Source: Arthrobacter sp. MA-N2 (GTDB lineage Bacteria > Actinomycetota > Actinomycetes > Actinomycetales > Micrococcaceae). Taken from it: 64,000 nucleotides of DNA. Made by a program: the position numbers and the translations under genes. This document shows, one piece after another, positions 19,901 through 29,058 of the stretch. The notes below the pieces were generated by a model that was not told the origin of the DNA, searched no databases, and saw only the letters and a program-made list of their open reading frames with translations. Positions within the stretch are counted from its first letter, which is position 1. Every line of letters begins with the position of its first letter. The stretch spans positions 2,150,696-2,214,695 of the forward strand of contig NZ_KI912155.1 in the NCBI RefSeq assembly GCF_000517125.1, written 5' to 3'.

Positions 19901-21001
19901 CTACTTGGTGATCGGGCCGAGGACCGGATCGTCCACGTAGGCAGTCTTCACGTTGGCGAGGGTCACGATGACCGGAGGCAGCAAGTATGCCGGAACGGTC
20001 TTGACGCCATTGTTGTAGGACTTGGTGTCGTTGATTTCCGGGGTCTTGCCGGACTGGATGTCGTTGACCATCGTGATGGCGTGCTCAACGAGCTTGCGGG
20101 TGTCCTTGTTGATGGTGGAGTACTGCTCACCGGCCATGATGGACTTGACGGACTCAACTTCCGAGTCCTGGCCGGTGACGATCGGCAGCGGCTTGCCGGC
20201 GGCCTTGACCGACGTCAGAATGGCGCGGGCAAGGGTGTCGTTCGGTGAGAGGACACCGTCCAGCGACGCGCTGGTGTAGGTACCTGCCAGCAGGGTGTCC
20301 ATGCGCTTCTGGGCGTTTTCTGCTTTCCAGCCCTGGGTGACGGCCTGTTCGAACGACGTCTGGCCGGAAACCACCTTGAGGGTACCGTCAGTAATCTTCG
20401 GCTGCAGGATGCTCATGGCGCCGTCGAAGAAGACCTTCGCGTTGGCGTCATCGGGGGAACCTGCGAACAGTTCGATGTTGTACGGGCCGTTGGGCTTCTT
20501 GGACTTGAGACCGTCCAACAGGGCCTGGCCCTGCAGCACGCCGACCTTGAAGTTGTCGTAAGCCACGTAGTAGTCCACGTTGGCGGTGTTCAGCAACAGG
20601 CGGTCATACGCGATGACCGTGGCTCCGGCGTCCTTGGCTTGCTTGAGTTGCGTGCCCAGCTGAGCGCCGTCAATAGCACCGACGATGATGAGTTTGTCAC
20701 CCTTGGTGATCATGGCGCTGATCTGGTTCTGCTGCTCCGACACGCCGCCGTTGGCGAACTGCACATCGGGCTTGAAGCCTGCGCTCGTGAGCCCGTCGTT
20801 GAAGAGCTTCTCCGCCAGGACCCAGTTCTCACTGGTCTTCTGGGGGAGCGCGACGCCGATCGAGGAGCCCTTGGGGAACGCCTCGCTGCCGCTCGATGAA
20901 CCACCGGAGCTGCCGCTGTCCGTACGGCCGCAGGCCGTCAGCGCCAGTGCCGCGATCGCAGCTACTGCTGCTGCCTTTCCTGCTTTACCAAACATTCGCA
21001 T
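19901..21001 (-). CDS. chvE: Multiple-sugar ABC transporter substrate-binding lipoprotein (ChvE type)
   Basis: A 366-residue type I periplasmic binding protein. The signal peptide ends in the lipobox LALTACG, so it is a lipoprotein. The family segment SIGVALPQKTSENWVLAEKLF opens the first lobe, ITKGDKLIIVGAIDGAQL and VIAYDRLLLNTANVDYYVAYDN form the sugar-contacting strands, and GVLSPNDTLARAIL plus PIVTGQDSEVESVKSI lie in the second. It is the last gene of the operon. ChvE homologs bind aldoses such as glucose, galactose, arabinose and xylose; the ligand here is not determined. Confidence 0.92.
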   Translation of the reverse strand: MRMFGKAGKAAAVAAIAALALTACGRTDSGSSGGSSSGSEAFPKGSSIGVALPQKTSENWVLAEKLFNDGLTSAGFKPDVQFANGGVSEQQNQISAMITKGDKLIIVGAIDGAQLGTQLKQAKDAGATVIAYDRLLLNTANVDYYVAYDNFKVGVLQGQALLDGLKSKKPNGPYNIELFAGSPDDANAKVFFDGAMSILQPKITDGTLKVVSGQTSFEQAVTQGWKAENAQKRMDTLLAGTYTSASLDGVLSPNDTLARAILTSVKAAGKPLPIVTGQDSEVESVKSIMAGEQYSTINKDTRKLVEHAITMVNDIQSGKTPEINDTKSYNNGVKTVPAYLLPPVIVTLANVKTAYVDDPVLGPITK

Positions 21002-21052
21002 AACTTGGTTCGCTTTCTTTGTTGTGGATGGAACAAGTTGCTGTGAAGCCGA

Positions 21053-22321
21053 TCAGGCTTCCCTCGAGATGGCTTCCCTGGTTGAGGTCGTCTCGTCCGG
21101 AGCGCTTTCGCTGCTCCGGCCGAAGTTCTTCATCATCATTCCGATGATCGATTTCTTGCCTTGGGACTTGTTGTAGACATCGAAGGCGACCGCTGCCAGC
21201 AGCACGAGGCCCTTGATGATCTGGGTGAGGTCGGCGCCGACGCCGAGGAGTTGCAGGCCGTTGTTGAGCACAGCCATGACAAGACCACCGACGATCGAGC
21301 CGATCACGGTGCCCACGCCACCGGTGACAGCCGCGCCACCGATGAACACGGCTGCAATGGCGTCAAGTTCCCAGCCGACGCCGTCGAACGGGCCCGAAGC
21401 GGTGGAGCGGCCAACGAAGATCATGCCGGCGAGTCCCGCCAGGATGGACATGTTCATCATGACCATGAAGTTGACCTTCTTGGACTGGACCCCGGAGAGT
21501 TCGGCCGCGTGGCGGTTGCCGCCGACTGCGTAGATGTGGCGGCCGATGACGGTCTTGGCGGAAATGAATCCGTAGATCAGGACCAGGACGGCGAGGATGA
21601 GTCCCGGGATCGGGAAAGAAGTGCCGGTGCGGCCGGTGGCGAAGAGGTATGTCGCGTAGAGGATGGCAGCGTTCACCAGCACGAGCTTGGTGACCAGCAC
21701 CCAGCTTTCTTGTACCTCGGCGCCCAGCGCCTGGGCGGTACGGCGGGAACGGATGGCACTGACGATGACGAAGGCGACCGCGATAAGCCCCAAGACGATC
21801 GTCAAGTTGTTGTACCCGGTTTTAGGCCCTACTTCGGGCAGGTAGCCGGAGCCCAGGTACTGGAAGTCCTCGGGAACTGGAACGGTGTTGGACTTTCCGA
21901 CGAACTGGTTGAAACCGCGGAACAGCAGCATACCCGCCAGAGTCACGATAAACGCCGGAATGCCGACGTATGCCGTCCAGAATCCCTGCCAGGCTCCGAT
22001 CAGGGCGCCAAGCAGGAGTCCGAAGAGCACGGCCGCATACCACGGTAGGTGCCAGTCCCTGATGGCTAGCGCCACCGAGATGCCGACGAAGGCCGCAACG
22101 GAACCTACGGAAAGGTCGATATGGCCGGCGATGATGACCAAGACCATGCCGATGGCCAGGATCAGGATGTAGGAGTTGCCGTTGAAAAGGTTGATGACGT
22201 TGCCGGGGGTGAGCGTCCGGCCCTCGGTGAAGATCTGGAAGAAGATGACGAGTGCAACCAGGGCGAAGATCATGCCGAATTGGCGGGTGTTGCCACCGAA
22301 TAGCTTCTTGAGCGCGTTCAT
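21053..22321 (-). CDS. mmsB: Multiple-monosaccharide ABC transporter permease
   Basis: A 422-residue permease of the sugar BPD_transp_2 family with about ten helices. It contains NVINLFNGNSYILILAIGMVLVIIAGHIDLSVG, whose GxxIDLSVG motif is diagnostic of the ribose/xylose/arabinose permeases, and later YAVGGNRHAAELSGV with the cytoplasmic loop that contacts the ATPase. It lies between the ATPase (44 bases upstream) and the binding protein (51 bases downstream). Confidence 0.93.
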   Translation of the reverse strand: MNALKKLFGGNTRQFGMIFALVALVIFFQIFTEGRTLTPGNVINLFNGNSYILILAIGMVLVIIAGHIDLSVGSVAAFVGISVALAIRDWHLPWYAAVLFGLLLGALIGAWQGFWTAYVGIPAFIVTLAGMLLFRGFNQFVGKSNTVPVPEDFQYLGSGYLPEVGPKTGYNNLTIVLGLIAVAFVIVSAIRSRRTAQALGAEVQESWVLVTKLVLVNAAILYATYLFATGRTGTSFPIPGLILAVLVLIYGFISAKTVIGRHIYAVGGNRHAAELSGVQSKKVNFMVMMNMSILAGLAGMIFVGRSTASGPFDGVGWELDAIAAVFIGGAAVTGGVGTVIGSIVGGLVMAVLNNGLQLLGVGADLTQIIKGLVLLAAVAFDVYNKSQGKKSIIGMMMKNFGRSSESAPDETTSTREAISREA

Positions 22322-22364
22322 TGTTTGGGTCCTTGTGTCCGTGTGTTTCTGGAGATGACCGGGG

Positions 22365-23921
22365 TCAGGCGGCTTTGCGGCTGGATGTCATTAGCTTCAT
22401 GAGGCTCTCCTGGCTGGCTTCATCCTTGTTGAGTACGCCAGTGATGGAACCCTCGAAAATGGTGTAGATCCTGTCGGAGAGGCCCAGCAGTTCGGGGAGT
22501 TCGGAGGAAATCACAATCACGCCCTTTCCTTGGTTGGCCAGCTGTTGGATGATTCCGTAGATCTCATACTTGGCCCCGACGTCGATTCCGCGGGTGGGTT
22601 CATCCAGGATGAGAAGGTCCGGATCGGTGAACATCCATTTCGCGAGAACCACTTTTTGCTGGTTGCCACCGGAGAGCTTCGAGACACCTTCTTCCACCGA
22701 GGGAGTCTTGGTGCGCAGCGACTTCCGGTATTGCTCGGCCACCATGAACTCTTTGTTGGTGTCTACGACGATTCCCCGGCTGACCTTTTTAAGGTTGGCG
22801 GACACTGTGGTGGTCTTGATGTCGTCCAGGAGGTTCAGGCCCAGGGTCTTCCGGTCCTCGGTGACGTAGCCGAGACCGGCGTCGATTGCTTGGCGGACGC
22901 TCCGCATGGTGATGGGCTTGCCATCCTTGTACACCTGTCCCGAGATGAACCGGCCGTAGGAGTGACCGAAGACTGAACGGGCAAGCTCGGTGCGGCCAGC
23001 GCCCATCAGACCTGCGAACCCCACGATTTCGCCGCGGCGCACGTGGAAGTTGGAGTTTTTGCAGACCAAGCGGTCCTGGATCTGGGGATGGCCGACGTTC
23101 CAGTTCTTGACTTCGAAGAACACCTCGCCGATCTTCGGTGTGTGGTCGGGGAAGCGGGACTCGAGCGTCCGCCCAACCATGCCCTTGATGATCCGGTCCT
23201 CGTCGACGCCGTCTTTCTTCACGTTGAGCGTCTCGATGGACTTGCCATCGCGGATGATGGTGATCTCGTCCGCGATCTGCTCAATTTCGTTGAGCTTGTG
23301 GGAAATCATGATGGACGTGATACCCCGGCCTTTGAGCCCCAGGATGAGGTCCAACAGGTGCTGGGAGTCCGATTCGTTGAGGGCGGCTGTGGGCTCGTCC
23401 AAAATGAGCAGCTTCACGGACTTGTTCAGGGCCTTGGCGATTTCCACCAGTTGTTGCTTGCCGACGCCGATTTCCTTGATGGGGGTATCGGGGTCCTCTC
23501 GCAGGCCAACCCTCGCGAGCAATTCGATGGACCGCTTGCGTGCCTCAGTCCAGTCGATGATGCCGCGGCGGACGGGCTCGTTGCCGAGGAAGATGTTTTC
23601 AGTGATGGACAGTTCAGGGATCAGCGCGAGTTCCTGGTGGATGATCACGATTCCAGCATGCTCGCTCGCGCGGATGTCCTTGAACTGCTGGACTTCGCCC
23701 TGGTACACGATGTCGCCGTCATAGCTGCCGTAGGGGTACACCCCGGAGAGCACCTTCATCAACGTGGACTTTCCTGCACCGTTCTCGCCGCAGATGGCGT
23801 GGATTTCGCCCACCTTGACCCGGAGGCTGACGTCCGAGAGAGCCTTCACTCCGGGGAATTCCTTAGTGATGGACCGCATCTCGAGAAGGATCGGGTCCGG
23901 GTGCGTTGTGGGGGTTGACAT
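22365..23921 (-). CDS. mmsA: Multiple-monosaccharide ABC transporter ATP-binding protein
   Basis: A 518-residue ATPase with two tandem ABC domains. Domain 1 has Walker [23 protein letters not shown], signature [15 protein letters not shown] and Walker [12 protein letters not shown]. Domain 2 has a degenerate Walker A ([10 protein letters not shown]), signature [15 protein letters not shown] and Walker [14 protein letters not shown]. This asymmetry is typical of sugar importers of the XylG/MglA/AraG class. It is the first gene of the transport operon, after a putative ROK operator at 24012-24025. Confidence 0.94.
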   Translation of the reverse strand: MSTPTTHPDPILLEMRSITKEFPGVKALSDVSLRVKVGEIHAICGENGAGKSTLMKVLSGVYPYGSYDGDIVYQGEVQQFKDIRASEHAGIVIIHQELALIPELSITENIFLGNEPVRRGIIDWTEARKRSIELLARVGLREDPDTPIKEIGVGKQQLVEIAKALNKSVKLLILDEPTAALNESDSQHLLDLILGLKGRGITSIMISHKLNEIEQIADEITIIRDGKSIETLNVKKDGVDEDRIIKGMVGRTLESRFPDHTPKIGEVFFEVKNWNVGHPQIQDRLVCKNSNFHVRRGEIVGFAGLMGAGRTELARSVFGHSYGRFISGQVYKDGKPITMRSVRQAIDAGLGYVTEDRKTLGLNLLDDIKTTTVSANLKKVSRGIVVDTNKEFMVAEQYRKSLRTKTPSVEEGVSKLSGGNQQKVVLAKWMFTDPDLLILDEPTRGIDVGAKYEIYGIIQQLANQGKGVIVISSELPELLGLSDRIYTIFEGSITGVLNKDEASQESLMKLMTSSRKAA

Positions 23922-24011
23922 ACCCTCGCGCCTCCAATGGTTGACGTCGTTGTCGGCTCGGGGATGGCGAGCCCATCTGATGAGAAAGTAAACTGGATCA
24001 CACCGGTTGCC

Positions 24012-24025
24012 GTCAAGACTTTAAC
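24012..24025. promoter_or_regulatory. Putative ROK-regulator operator before mmsA
   Basis: GTCAAGACTTTAAC is an imperfect inverted repeat of the form GTYAA-N4-TTRAC, followed by GCAA. It lies 91 bases upstream of the mmsA start. The near-identical GTCAAGAAGTTAAC-GCAA precedes the ROK regulator gene itself, which suggests both are targets of that regulator. Confidence 0.6.
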
Positions 24026-24059
24026 GCAAGACGGGGATAACAGCGTGGTAACGAAATAC

Positions 24060-25250
24060 TCAGGACTGCTTGATACCGGCGTGCTGGAACACCAAAGCGG
24101 CCGCGCCAAGCGCTTCCGCCCGGGCGCCGAGCGAGGACATCGCCAAGTGCGTCGTCTCGCCGATCACGGGCACTGCATGGCGGACGAGGCCGCGTCGGAT
24201 GGGGTCGAGGAGGACGTCGCCGAGCCCGGCGAGCGGGCCGCCCACCACGATGACTTCCGGGTTGATGAGATTCGCCACATTGCCCAGGGCGCGCCCCACC
24301 GCGAGACCTGCGTCGTCCACCACGCGGAGGGTCGCTGAGTCCCTGGCCAGGGCGTTGCGCACGATATCTGCGGGTTCGAGGTGCAGGCCCGACCCTTTGC
24401 CGAGGAGCTCGATCATGGTGGTGGTTGAAGCCATCGTTTCCAAGCAGCCGCGATTGCCGCAGCGGCAGATGGCGCCGTATTCGTGGATGGTTGCATGGCC
24501 GATTTCTCCCGTGATTCCCACCGCCCCGTAGTACGGCGCGCCATTGATAATGAGGCCTGCGCCGATGCCGGAACCGATCTTGAGGAACATGAGGTTGCTG
24601 ATTCCGCTGTGCGGGCCCCACGTCACCTCGGACAGGGCGCCCAGATTGGCGTCGTTATCAACGTAGACGGGAAGATTGAGGGCTTCCTCCAGTCGTTCGA
24701 GAATCTGGATCCCCACCCATTCCGGCAGGATGGCGCCTTGCGCCACGGTGCCGGAACGGCGGTCGATGGGGCCGGCGATGCCGGCGCCCGCGCCTACTAC
24801 GGCGCTTCGGTCAACGCCGCTTTCGACCAGCAGTTTGTCGAGGAGCGAGACCGCTGCGCTGATACCCTGTTCGGCGTGGTGGCCAAGGGGTAGGGTCACG
24901 GTTTCCTCGATGATGATGTGATAGCCAAGCGAGGCCAGGACCACCCGCAGATGGCGGCGGCCAAAGTCGATTCCGACTGCCACGGCACCGTTGCTGTTTA
25001 GCCTGACGTTCAGTGCCCGGCGTCCGGAGCTGGTTATCGGTTCGGTTGAGACAAGCCCGGCGTCCTGCATGATCTTGACGATGTTGGACACTGTGGCCGT
25101 GGAAAGTCCCGTTTGCCTTGCGAGTTCGGCTTGAGTGGAAGGGCCGCTCAACAGGCATTCGATGAGTCGCTGCTGGTTCAAGTGGCGCAACGCCGACTGG
25201 GAGCCAGGATTCTTGCGGTGGCTCTTCGTCGAGCGGGAGGTTGCGGGCAT
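24060..25250 (-). CDS. ROK family transcriptional regulator of the sugar importer
   Basis: A 396-residue repressor-type ROK protein. An N-terminal winged helix-turn-helix (TQAELARQTGLSTATVSNIVK, about residues 37-58) precedes a sugar-kinase-like domain. That domain contains VAVGIDFGRRHLRVVLA, VDNDANLGALSEV, KIGSGIGAGLIING and the zinc-binding GHATIHEYGAICRCGNRGCLE with three cysteines. It lies directly upstream of the mmsA-mmsB-chvE operon on the same strand. A shared operator motif before it and before mmsA suggests autoregulation and sugar-relieved repression. Confidence 0.92.
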   Translation of the reverse strand: MPATSRSTKSHRKNPGSQSALRHLNQQRLIECLLSGPSTQAELARQTGLSTATVSNIVKIMQDAGLVSTEPITSSGRRALNVRLNSNGAVAVGIDFGRRHLRVVLASLGYHIIIEETVTLPLGHHAEQGISAAVSLLDKLLVESGVDRSAVVGAGAGIAGPIDRRSGTVAQGAILPEWVGIQILERLEEALNLPVYVDNDANLGALSEVTWGPHSGISNLMFLKIGSGIGAGLIINGAPYYGAVGITGEIGHATIHEYGAICRCGNRGCLETMASTTTMIELLGKGSGLHLEPADIVRNALARDSATLRVVDDAGLAVGRALGNVANLINPEVIVVGGPLAGLGDVLLDPIRRGLVRHAVPVIGETTHLAMSSLGARAEALGAAALVFQHAGIKQS

Positions 25251-25281
25251 GACATGAAGCGTGCCTCAAATCACGTTTGCA

Positions 25282-25295
25282 GTCAAGAAGTTAAC
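25282..25295. promoter_or_regulatory. Putative ROK-regulator operator before its own gene
   Basis: GTCAAGAAGTTAAC, followed by GCAA, lies 32 bases upstream of the ROK start codon. It matches the site at 24012-24025 at 12 of 14 positions and continues to match over the next four bases. Confidence 0.6.
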
Positions 25296-25372
25296 GCAAC
25301 GGGGCGGACTTGTGTCGAGACCATGGACTTTGCCTCCGATGTGTACCAACCATCAATTTGCGGCCGCCCGCG

Positions 25373-25897
25373 TTAGTCCTGCGCGTGCATCTCGCGGTGC
25401 GCCGCCGCCAACTCCCGGTAGTGGGCCGCGTTGTGCTTCACGCCGTCGAGCTCGTCTTCGCTCAGTTCGCGGCGCACTTTGGCGGGCACGCCGGCAACCA
25501 AGGAGTGCGGCGGGATAACGGTTCCCTCGAGCACGACGGCGCCCGCCGCCACGAGCGAACCGGTGCCGATGACGGCGCCGTTCAGGATGGTGGCGCTCAT
25601 GCCGATGAGGCAGTCGTCCTCCACCGTGCATCCGTGCACCACTGCACTGTGTCCCACGCTGACACGCTCGCCGACGGTGCAGGGGAAACCCGGATCGGCA
25701 TGCAGGACCACATTGTCCTGGAGGTTCGAGCCTGCGCCGACGCTGATAATTTCGGTGTCTGCACGGACCGACACCCCGTAGAAGGCACTGGAGTCCTCGC
25801 CGAGGGTAGCCTTGCCGATGATCGATGCTGTGGGCGCTACGAAGGCGGTTTCATGGATGACCGGGGTATCCCCGGCAAAGGTGTAAATAGGAGTCAT
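25373..25897 (-). CDS. Gamma carbonic anhydrase family protein
   Basis: A 174-residue left-handed beta-helix protein built of hexapeptide repeats (for example ASIIGKATLGEDSSAFYGVSVRAD and NLQDNVVLHADPG). The three metal-binding His positions are visible as VVLHAD, SVGHSAVV and VVHGCTV. It belongs to the YrdA/PaaY/CaiE-like gamma-class group, many of whose members are trimers of uncertain activity. The ATG at 25897 is six bases after a TAGGCT -10, so a leaderless transcript is likely. Confidence 0.9.
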   Translation of the reverse strand: MTPIYTFAGDTPVIHETAFVAPTASIIGKATLGEDSSAFYGVSVRADTEIISVGAGSNLQDNVVLHADPGFPCTVGERVSVGHSAVVHGCTVEDDCLIGMSATILNGAVIGTGSLVAAGAVVLEGTVIPPHSLVAGVPAKVRRELSEDELDGVKHNAAHYRELAAAHREMHAQD

Positions 25898-25903
25898 GCG
25901 GCA

Positions 25904-25909
25904 AGCCTA
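25904..25909 (-). promoter_or_regulatory. Leaderless -10 element of the gamma carbonic anhydrase gene
   Basis: TAGGCT on the minus strand ends six bases before the ATG at 25897. No ribosome binding site is present. Confidence 0.5.
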
Positions 25910-25927
25910 GATCACCCTGGCCCCGAG

Positions 25928-25991
25928 CCAACTAGCTCGCAGTAGGTGTCGTTTTGAGCCTTCATAACGTCAACAACTGTTAGCTAGTTGG
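25928..25991. repeat. Dispersed palindromic repeat, copy 3
   Basis: CCAACTAGCTCGCAGTA opens the left arm and TAGCTAGTTGG closes the right. The arms have several mismatches compared with copy 2. The right arm overlaps the last codons of the methyltransferase gene and supplies its TAA stop at 25980-25982. Confidence 0.85.
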
Positions 25992-26585
25992 GCCCGGAGG
26001 CGTCCGAAGGACCAAGAACTGGTAGTGCTGCACCCATTGCCCGGCTCCCGGCCCGGACTCAATTCCCATGCCTTCGGGCCACGTCTCAAAGTGCTCGACG
26101 TCGCCGTGGGCCCCGAAGATCCGCAGCACGGTTGCGTCGCTCCGCCGGCTGAAGAACCGCCGCTGCTCGTCTTCGTCGTCTTGGTTGAGGACTTCTTCAT
26201 CGTCACCTGACCAGAGCCCGACGGCGATCGGCGCGCCAGTCGCGCTGACCCGCACAAGTTCGCTGACGACGTCGTTGATTCGAGTGTTGCGGACGTGCAT
26301 GAGGGTGCCCATAGTCCACACGGCGGGGAACGAGGCATCTGCGAAGGGCAGAGACCGGCCGTTGGCCACACTGGCGTCCAAGCCCTTCGCCCGGGCGAGG
26401 TGGATGCTTTCCTCGGACAGGTCGACACCGGTGTAGTGCAGGCCCGCCCGCACGAATTCCAATCCTTCGACGCCGGTCGCACAGCCCAGTTCGAACAGCG
26501 AGTGCCTGTGTTCCTCTTTGAGCAGACGGATGAACCAATCGCGGCATTCCGTCAGGCGCGGCGTCATGTCCCCAGCGTAAAGCAC
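25980..26585 (-). CDS. SAM-dependent class I methyltransferase
   Basis: A 201-residue Rossmann-fold methyltransferase: motif I LFELGCATGVEG, motif II acidic TGVDLSEES, and a post-motif segment FADASFPAVWTMGTLMHV. The N-terminal YDxxAxxY-type segment common to related proteins is missing. The frame begins two bases outside palindrome copy 4 and ends inside copy 3, so the gene is bracketed by the repeat. The start is uncertain: GTG 26585 has no ribosome binding site and ATG 26567 has only GGGG at short spacing. The substrate is unknown. Confidence 0.75.
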   Translation of the reverse strand: MLYAGDMTPRLTECRDWFIRLLKEEHRHSLFELGCATGVEGLEFVRAGLHYTGVDLSEESIHLARAKGLDASVANGRSLPFADASFPAVWTMGTLMHVRNTRINDVVSELVRVSATGAPIAVGLWSGDDEEVLNQDDEDEQRRFFSRRSDATVLRIFGAHGDVEHFETWPEGMGIESGPGAGQWVQHYQFLVLRTPPGPTS

Positions 26586-26586
26586 C

Positions 26587-26648
26587 CAACTAACTAGCAG
26601 TAGATGTCGTTATGAAGGCTCATAACGACAAGATATGCGAGCTAGTTG
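26587..26648. repeat. Dispersed palindromic repeat, copy 4
   Basis: CAACTAACTAGCAGTAGATG opens the left arm; the right arm ends GCGAGCTAGTTG. The loop carries AAGGCT. It lies between the methyltransferase start and the purU end, and the purU stop codon TAG (26642-26644 on the minus strand) lies within its outer arm. Confidence 0.85.
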
Positions 26649-27502
26649 AAGACCACTGTGCGGGTGCCGTCGAGCAGGACGCGGTGTTCGGCGTGCCACT
26701 GCACGGCCTGGGTAAGGGTGCGGCCCTCGACATCGCGACCCATCTGCACGAATTGTTCGGCCGTGCGTGCGTGGTCTACACGGATGACTTCCTGCTCGAT
26801 GATCGGGCCCTCGTCGAGGTCGGCCGTCACGTAGTGGGCCGTGGCGCCGATGATCTTCACACCGCGGGCGTGGGCCTGGTGGTAGGGCTTGGCACCCTTG
26901 AAGGACGGCAGGAAGGAGTGATGGATGTTGATGGCCCTGCCGTTGAGCTCGGTGCAGAGATCGTTGGAGAGGACCTGCATGTAGCGCGCCAGGACAGTCA
27001 GCTCGATGCCGTGCTCGTGGATGAGCGCGAGGAGTTTCGCCTCGGCTTCGGCCTTGGTGTCCGGCGTGACGGGGATGTAGTGGAAAGGAATGCCGTAGAA
27101 CTCGGCCAGGCCTTCGAGATCCCGGTGGTTGGACACAATGGCCGGCACCTCGATGGGAAGGGTCCCCGTGCGTTGCTGGAAAAGCAGATCATTGAGGCAA
27201 TGGGCGTCCTTGGAACACAGGATGAGGGTACGGACCTTCTGGCCCACCGGGTTGATCTGCCACTTCATGCCGAATGCTTCGGCCACGGGGGCCAGCGCCG
27301 AACTCAGTTCTGCTTGGGTCGAGGACGTCGTTGCTTCCACGCGCATGAAGAAGTTTCCCGTGCTGGGACTGCCATATTGCTGAGAGTCGGCGATGTTACA
27401 GCCCGCCTCCAGCAAGGCGCCTGCAACAGCGTGCACGATCCCGGGCCGGTCCGGGCAGGACAGGGTTACAACAAAAGACGTAGGCAGGGTGGAGTCAGTC
27501 AC
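26642..27502 (-). CDS. purU: Formyltetrahydrofolate deformylase
   Basis: PurU hydrolyses 10-formyltetrahydrofolate to formate and tetrahydrofolate, balancing the one-carbon pool. The 286-residue protein has an N-terminal ACT domain (FVVTLSCPDRPGIVHAVAGAL) and a C-terminal formyltransferase domain with INIHHSFLPSFKGAKPY and GATAHYVTADLDEGPII, homologous to PurN. GTG 27502 is chosen because a TAGGCT -10 ends six bases before it. It is divergent from glyA-folD, across the ZTP riboswitch, which fits its pathway. Confidence 0.95.
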   Translation of the reverse strand: MTDSTLPTSFVVTLSCPDRPGIVHAVAGALLEAGCNIADSQQYGSPSTGNFFMRVEATTSSTQAELSSALAPVAEAFGMKWQINPVGQKVRTLILCSKDAHCLNDLLFQQRTGTLPIEVPAIVSNHRDLEGLAEFYGIPFHYIPVTPDTKAEAEAKLLALIHEHGIELTVLARYMQVLSNDLCTELNGRAINIHHSFLPSFKGAKPYHQAHARGVKIIGATAHYVTADLDEGPIIEQEVIRVDHARTAEQFVQMGRDVEGRTLTQAVQWHAEHRVLLDGTRTVVFN

Positions 27503-27508
27503 ACGCAA

Positions 27509-27514
27509 AGCCTA
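27509..27514 (-). promoter_or_regulatory. Leaderless -10 element of purU
   Basis: TAGGCT on the minus strand ends six bases before GTG 27502. The spacing selects this GTG over the TTG at 27508. Confidence 0.5.
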
Positions 27515-27542
27515 CCGTTGCGCACCTGTTGTACTGTTTAAG

Positions 27543-27620
27543 TCGTCGCGACTGGCGTTGGGTGGTGTACCACCAGGGAGCGGCATTGATGAAGACCACG
27601 GATCGTACGCCTGGGCCGAG
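27543..27620 (+). ncRNA. ZTP (pfl) riboswitch upstream of glyA
   Basis: The stretch carries the conserved pfl-motif pieces in order: CGCGACTGGCG (about 27547-27557), a GGG, then ACCACCAGGGAGCGG (27569-27583) and, after a variable loop, CGCCTGGGC (27608-27616). These form the two halves of the ZTP aptamer. ZTP and ZMP signal folate shortage, and this class is known upstream of glyA and folD genes. About 110 bases separate the aptamer from glyA; they contain a small CCCGT-ACGGG hairpin at 27650-27664 without a T-run, so the mode of control is unclear. Confidence 0.88.
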
Positions 27621-27729
27621 GGTCACGTTTTACTGTCGCTGTGCCCCGTCCCGTCATCAACGGGCATGGAAAAAACCCAGCCGGTAGCCTGACCTGTAGA
27701 AATACCCGTTGCCTATCCAGGAGATCTTC

Positions 27730-29025
27730 GTGACCACCACCATCACCTCCGCGACCATCAGCAACCAGCCGCTTTCCGAACTCGACCCCGAGATCGCAGC
27801 GGTTCTGGACCAGGAACTCGGCCGCCAACGCGGCACCCTGGAAATGATCGCTTCCGAGAACTTTGCGCCCCGTGCCGTCATGGAGGCCCAAGGCTCGGTG
27901 CTGACCAACAAGTACGCCGAAGGCTACCCGGGCAAGCGCTACTACGGCGGCTGCGAATACGTGGACATCGCCGAGCAATTGGCCATTGACCGCGTGAAAG
28001 CCCTCTTCGATGCCGAGTACGCCAACGTGCAGCCGCACTCCGGTGCGCAGGCCAACGCCGCGGCCCTGTCCGCCATGATCACACCGGGCGACAAGATCCT
28101 GGGCCTGTCCCTGGCGCACGGTGGCCACCTGACACACGGCATGAAGCTCAACTTCTCCGGCAAGCTCTACAACGTGGCTGCTTACCAGGTGGAGCACGAC
28201 ACCTTCCGTGTGGACATGGACAAGCTCCGCGAACAGGCCATTGCCGAGAAACCGCAGGTCATCATCGCCGGTTGGTCGGCCTACCCACGCCACCTCGACT
28301 TCGCAGCATTCCGCTCCATCGCAGACGAAGTCGGCGCTCTCCTCTGGACGGACATGGCGCACTTCGCCGGCCTCGTGGCAGCAGGCCTGCACCCGAGCCC
28401 GGTGCCGCACTCCGACGTCGTCACCTCTACGGTGCACAAGACGCTCGCAGGGCCTCGCTCCGGCGTGATCCTGGCCAAGGAAGAATGGGCGAAGAAGCTC
28501 AACTCCAATGTCTTCCCGGGCCAGCAGGGCGGTCCCCTCATGCACGTAATCGCTGCCAAGGCTGTTGCCTTCAAGATCGCTGCGGGCGAGGAATTCAGGG
28601 AACGCCAGGAGCGCGTCCTGGAAGGTGCCAAGATCATCGCCGACCGTCTCAACCAAGCGGACGTGGCCGAAGCAGGCGTGTCCGTCCTGACCGGCGGCAC
28701 CGATGTCCACCTGGTTCTCGTTGACCTGCGAAACTCGCAGCTGGACGGCCAGCAGGCAGAGGACCTCCTGCACTCGGTGGGCATTACCGTCAACCGCAAT
28801 GCTGTTCCGTTCGATCCCCGCCCGCCGATGGTCACCTCCGGACTGCGCATCGGTACCCCGGCCCTGGCCACCCGAGGCTTTGGTGCCAACGAATTCACCG
28901 AGGTTGCCGAGATCATCGCTTCGGCACTGAAGTCCGGATCAGCCGCTAACGTCGAAGCCCTGCAGGCCCGCGTCGACAAGCTCGCCGCGGACTTCCCGCT
29001 CTATCCGCAACACGAGCAGTGGTAA
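27730..29025 (+). CDS. glyA: Serine hydroxymethyltransferase
   Basis: GlyA interconverts serine and glycine while charging tetrahydrofolate with a methylene group, using PLP. The 431-residue protein has the family segments [33 protein letters not shown] and the PLP-binding Lys in [16 protein letters not shown] 27730 follows AGGAG (27719-27723) at six bases; the open frame starts 21 bases earlier without support. It is preceded by a ZTP riboswitch and followed 33 bases later by folD, so both genes probably answer to ZTP. Confidence 0.97.
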   Translation: MTTTITSATISNQPLSELDPEIAAVLDQELGRQRGTLEMIASENFAPRAVMEAQGSVLTNKYAEGYPGKRYYGGCEYVDIAEQLAIDRVKALFDAEYANVQPHSGAQANAAALSAMITPGDKILGLSLAHGGHLTHGMKLNFSGKLYNVAAYQVEHDTFRVDMDKLREQAIAEKPQVIIAGWSAYPRHLDFAAFRSIADEVGALLWTDMAHFAGLVAAGLHPSPVPHSDVVTSTVHKTLAGPRSGVILAKEEWAKKLNSNVFPGQQGGPLMHVIAAKAVAFKIAAGEEFRERQERVLEGAKIIADRLNQADVAEAGVSVLTGGTDVHLVLVDLRNSQLDGQQAEDLLHSVGITVNRNAVPFDPRPPMVTSGLRIGTPALATRGFGANEFTEVAEIIASALKSGSAANVEALQARVDKLAADFPLYPQHEQW

Positions 29026-29058
29026 GCCGCAGGCCACCCACGAGAAAGAGCTGATGGA

